From Nocardia pseudobrasiliensis NBRC 108224 (GTDB lineage Bacteria > Actinomycetota > Actinomycetes > Mycobacteriales > Mycobacteriaceae), in contig NZ_BDBS01000002.1 in the NCBI RefSeq assembly GCF_001613105.1, positions 124,001 through 188,000 of the forward strand: a DNA stretch of 64,000 nt, written 5' to 3'. The notes under the pieces were generated by a model. That model saw only the letters and a program-made list of their open reading frames with translations. It was not told the DNA's origin and did not search any database. The position numbers were made by a program, and so were the translations under genes. Positions 63,519 through 64,000 of this stretch are shown here, in pieces; positions within the stretch are counted from its first letter, which is position 1; every line of letters begins with the position of its first letter.

Positions 63519-64000
63519 TACTCACTCTGCTTCTCTGAGGTCTTGAATCTCGGAAAGAGATCTTCGGCGTTCAGGTGGTCGATACGAATCCGCTCGTCCG
63601 CCGTGAAGTTCCCGTGGTCGAGGAAGGAACGCGCGTCGTCGGCGCTGAAGGTGTCCGGCATGAGCGGGAAATCGGTGCCCACCAGTAGCCGGCCGGTATC
63701 GGCGAACGACCGCAGCCCGGCCAGGCTGTGCGGATCGCCGCTCATCGCCACATCGAGGTAGAGCCGCCGCAGATCGCCGATAGGATCGGCCGGTAAGCGG
63801 TCCGCGAGACAGCGACTGATCTGCGGTCCGTAGGTGAGCCGGCCGGCGTAGTGGGATATGCCGCCGCCGCCGTGGGACAGGATCATGCGCAGGTTCGGAA
63901 AGCGTTCCAGGGTCTGGTTGTAGAGCAGCTGCGCGGCCAGTCGCACTGTGTCGAAAGGGAATTCGTACAGCGAGCCGGGCAGTCCGAAGTCGGGCTGTCC
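63518..64000 (-). CDS. Amidohydrolase-superfamily (ACMSD-like) enzyme, partial
   Basis: The C-terminal ~160 residues of an amidohydrolase_2/ACMSD-type TIM barrel: LYEFPFDTVRLAAQLLYN, LRMILSHGGGGISHYAGRL, LLVGTDFPLM with the late Asp. The frame runs off the right edge. In nataxazole-type clusters such an enzyme closes the benzoxazole ring from 3-hydroxyanthranilate; a decarboxylase role is the alternative. Confidence 0.85.
   Translation of the reverse strand, partial: GQPDFGLPGSLYEFPFDTVRLAAQLLYNQTLERFPNLRMILSHGGGGISHYAGRLTYGPQISRCLADRLPADPIGDLRRLYLDVAMSGDPHSLAGLRSFADTGRLLVGTDFPLMPDTFSADDARSFLDHGNFTADERIRIDHLNAEDLFPRFKTSEKQSE

Overview
The window is a 64 kb stretch of a high-GC actinobacterial chromosome. 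The GC-rich codon use, frequent GTG starts, ATGA gene overlaps, a 13E12/DUF222 HNH protein, LGFP repeats, LIP-type secreted lipases and actinobacterial Asp23/DUF6286 stress clusters point to a mycolic-acid-containing genus of Mycobacteriales, most likely Nocardia. The genus is an inference; no rRNA or other marker is present.

Layout. 0-4.1 kb: end of a histidine utilisation operon (hutU, an M20 amidohydrolase, hutF, hutI). 4.1-16.6 kb: mscL, an APC permease, AraC-type regulators, glyoxalase-fold proteins, two acyl-CoA ligases with a divergent GAF-LuxR regulator, a 27-bp tandem repeat, YceI, an XRE regulator and an MFS porter. 16.6-23.5 kb: an envelope-stress locus with CsbD, an ECF sigma factor, a zinc anti-sigma domain fused to an Asp23-type domain, further Asp23-family genes, and a duplicated Asp23/DUF6286/AmaP block in which the last two genes are separate in one copy and fused in the other. 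23.5-37.2 kb: aldonolactone oxidase, TetR plus DHA2 efflux pump, secreted lipase, DUF190, phosphoglucomutase, two VOC proteins beside a decayed ISL3 transposase, an MFS pump, a DsbA-like membrane protein and an HNH protein.

37.2-45.3 kb looks like a genomic island in tRNA-Ala(GGC). The 3' flank of the tRNA, with its terminator, is repeated at 45.27 kb at 61/70 identity. Inside are gene fragments resembling an integrase and an NB-ARC ATPase, a four-blade hemopexin-like protein, an acetyltransferase fragment and the most interesting locus of the window at 39.66-44.96 kb. That locus holds a Crp/Fnr regulator, a nucleotidyl-cyclase-fold protein, an NLR-like protein with a degenerate P-loop, an SPFH/band-7 protein and a convergent membrane protein resembling Pycsar effectors. 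The cyclase-like and NLR-like proteins share a nearly identical 23-residue motif, at the C-terminus of one and ahead of the ATPase-like domain of the other. It resembles bacterial amyloid signalling motifs. I propose a composite anti-phage or abortive-infection system.

45.5-55.6 kb carries secreted proteins (an LGFP-repeat metzincin protease, a LIP lipase), a Cys-type sulfatase next to an N-terminally deleted formylglycine-generating enzyme, and assorted small enzymes. 55.6-64 kb, on the minus strand, is a biosynthetic cluster. A class II DAHP synthase, PhzE, PhzD and an EntA-like dehydrogenase would make 3-hydroxyanthranilate. Two KASIII-like enzymes, an arylamine N-acetyltransferase-like enzyme and an amidohydrolase (cut by the window edge) would tailor it, possibly into a benzoxazole or an N-acylated product.
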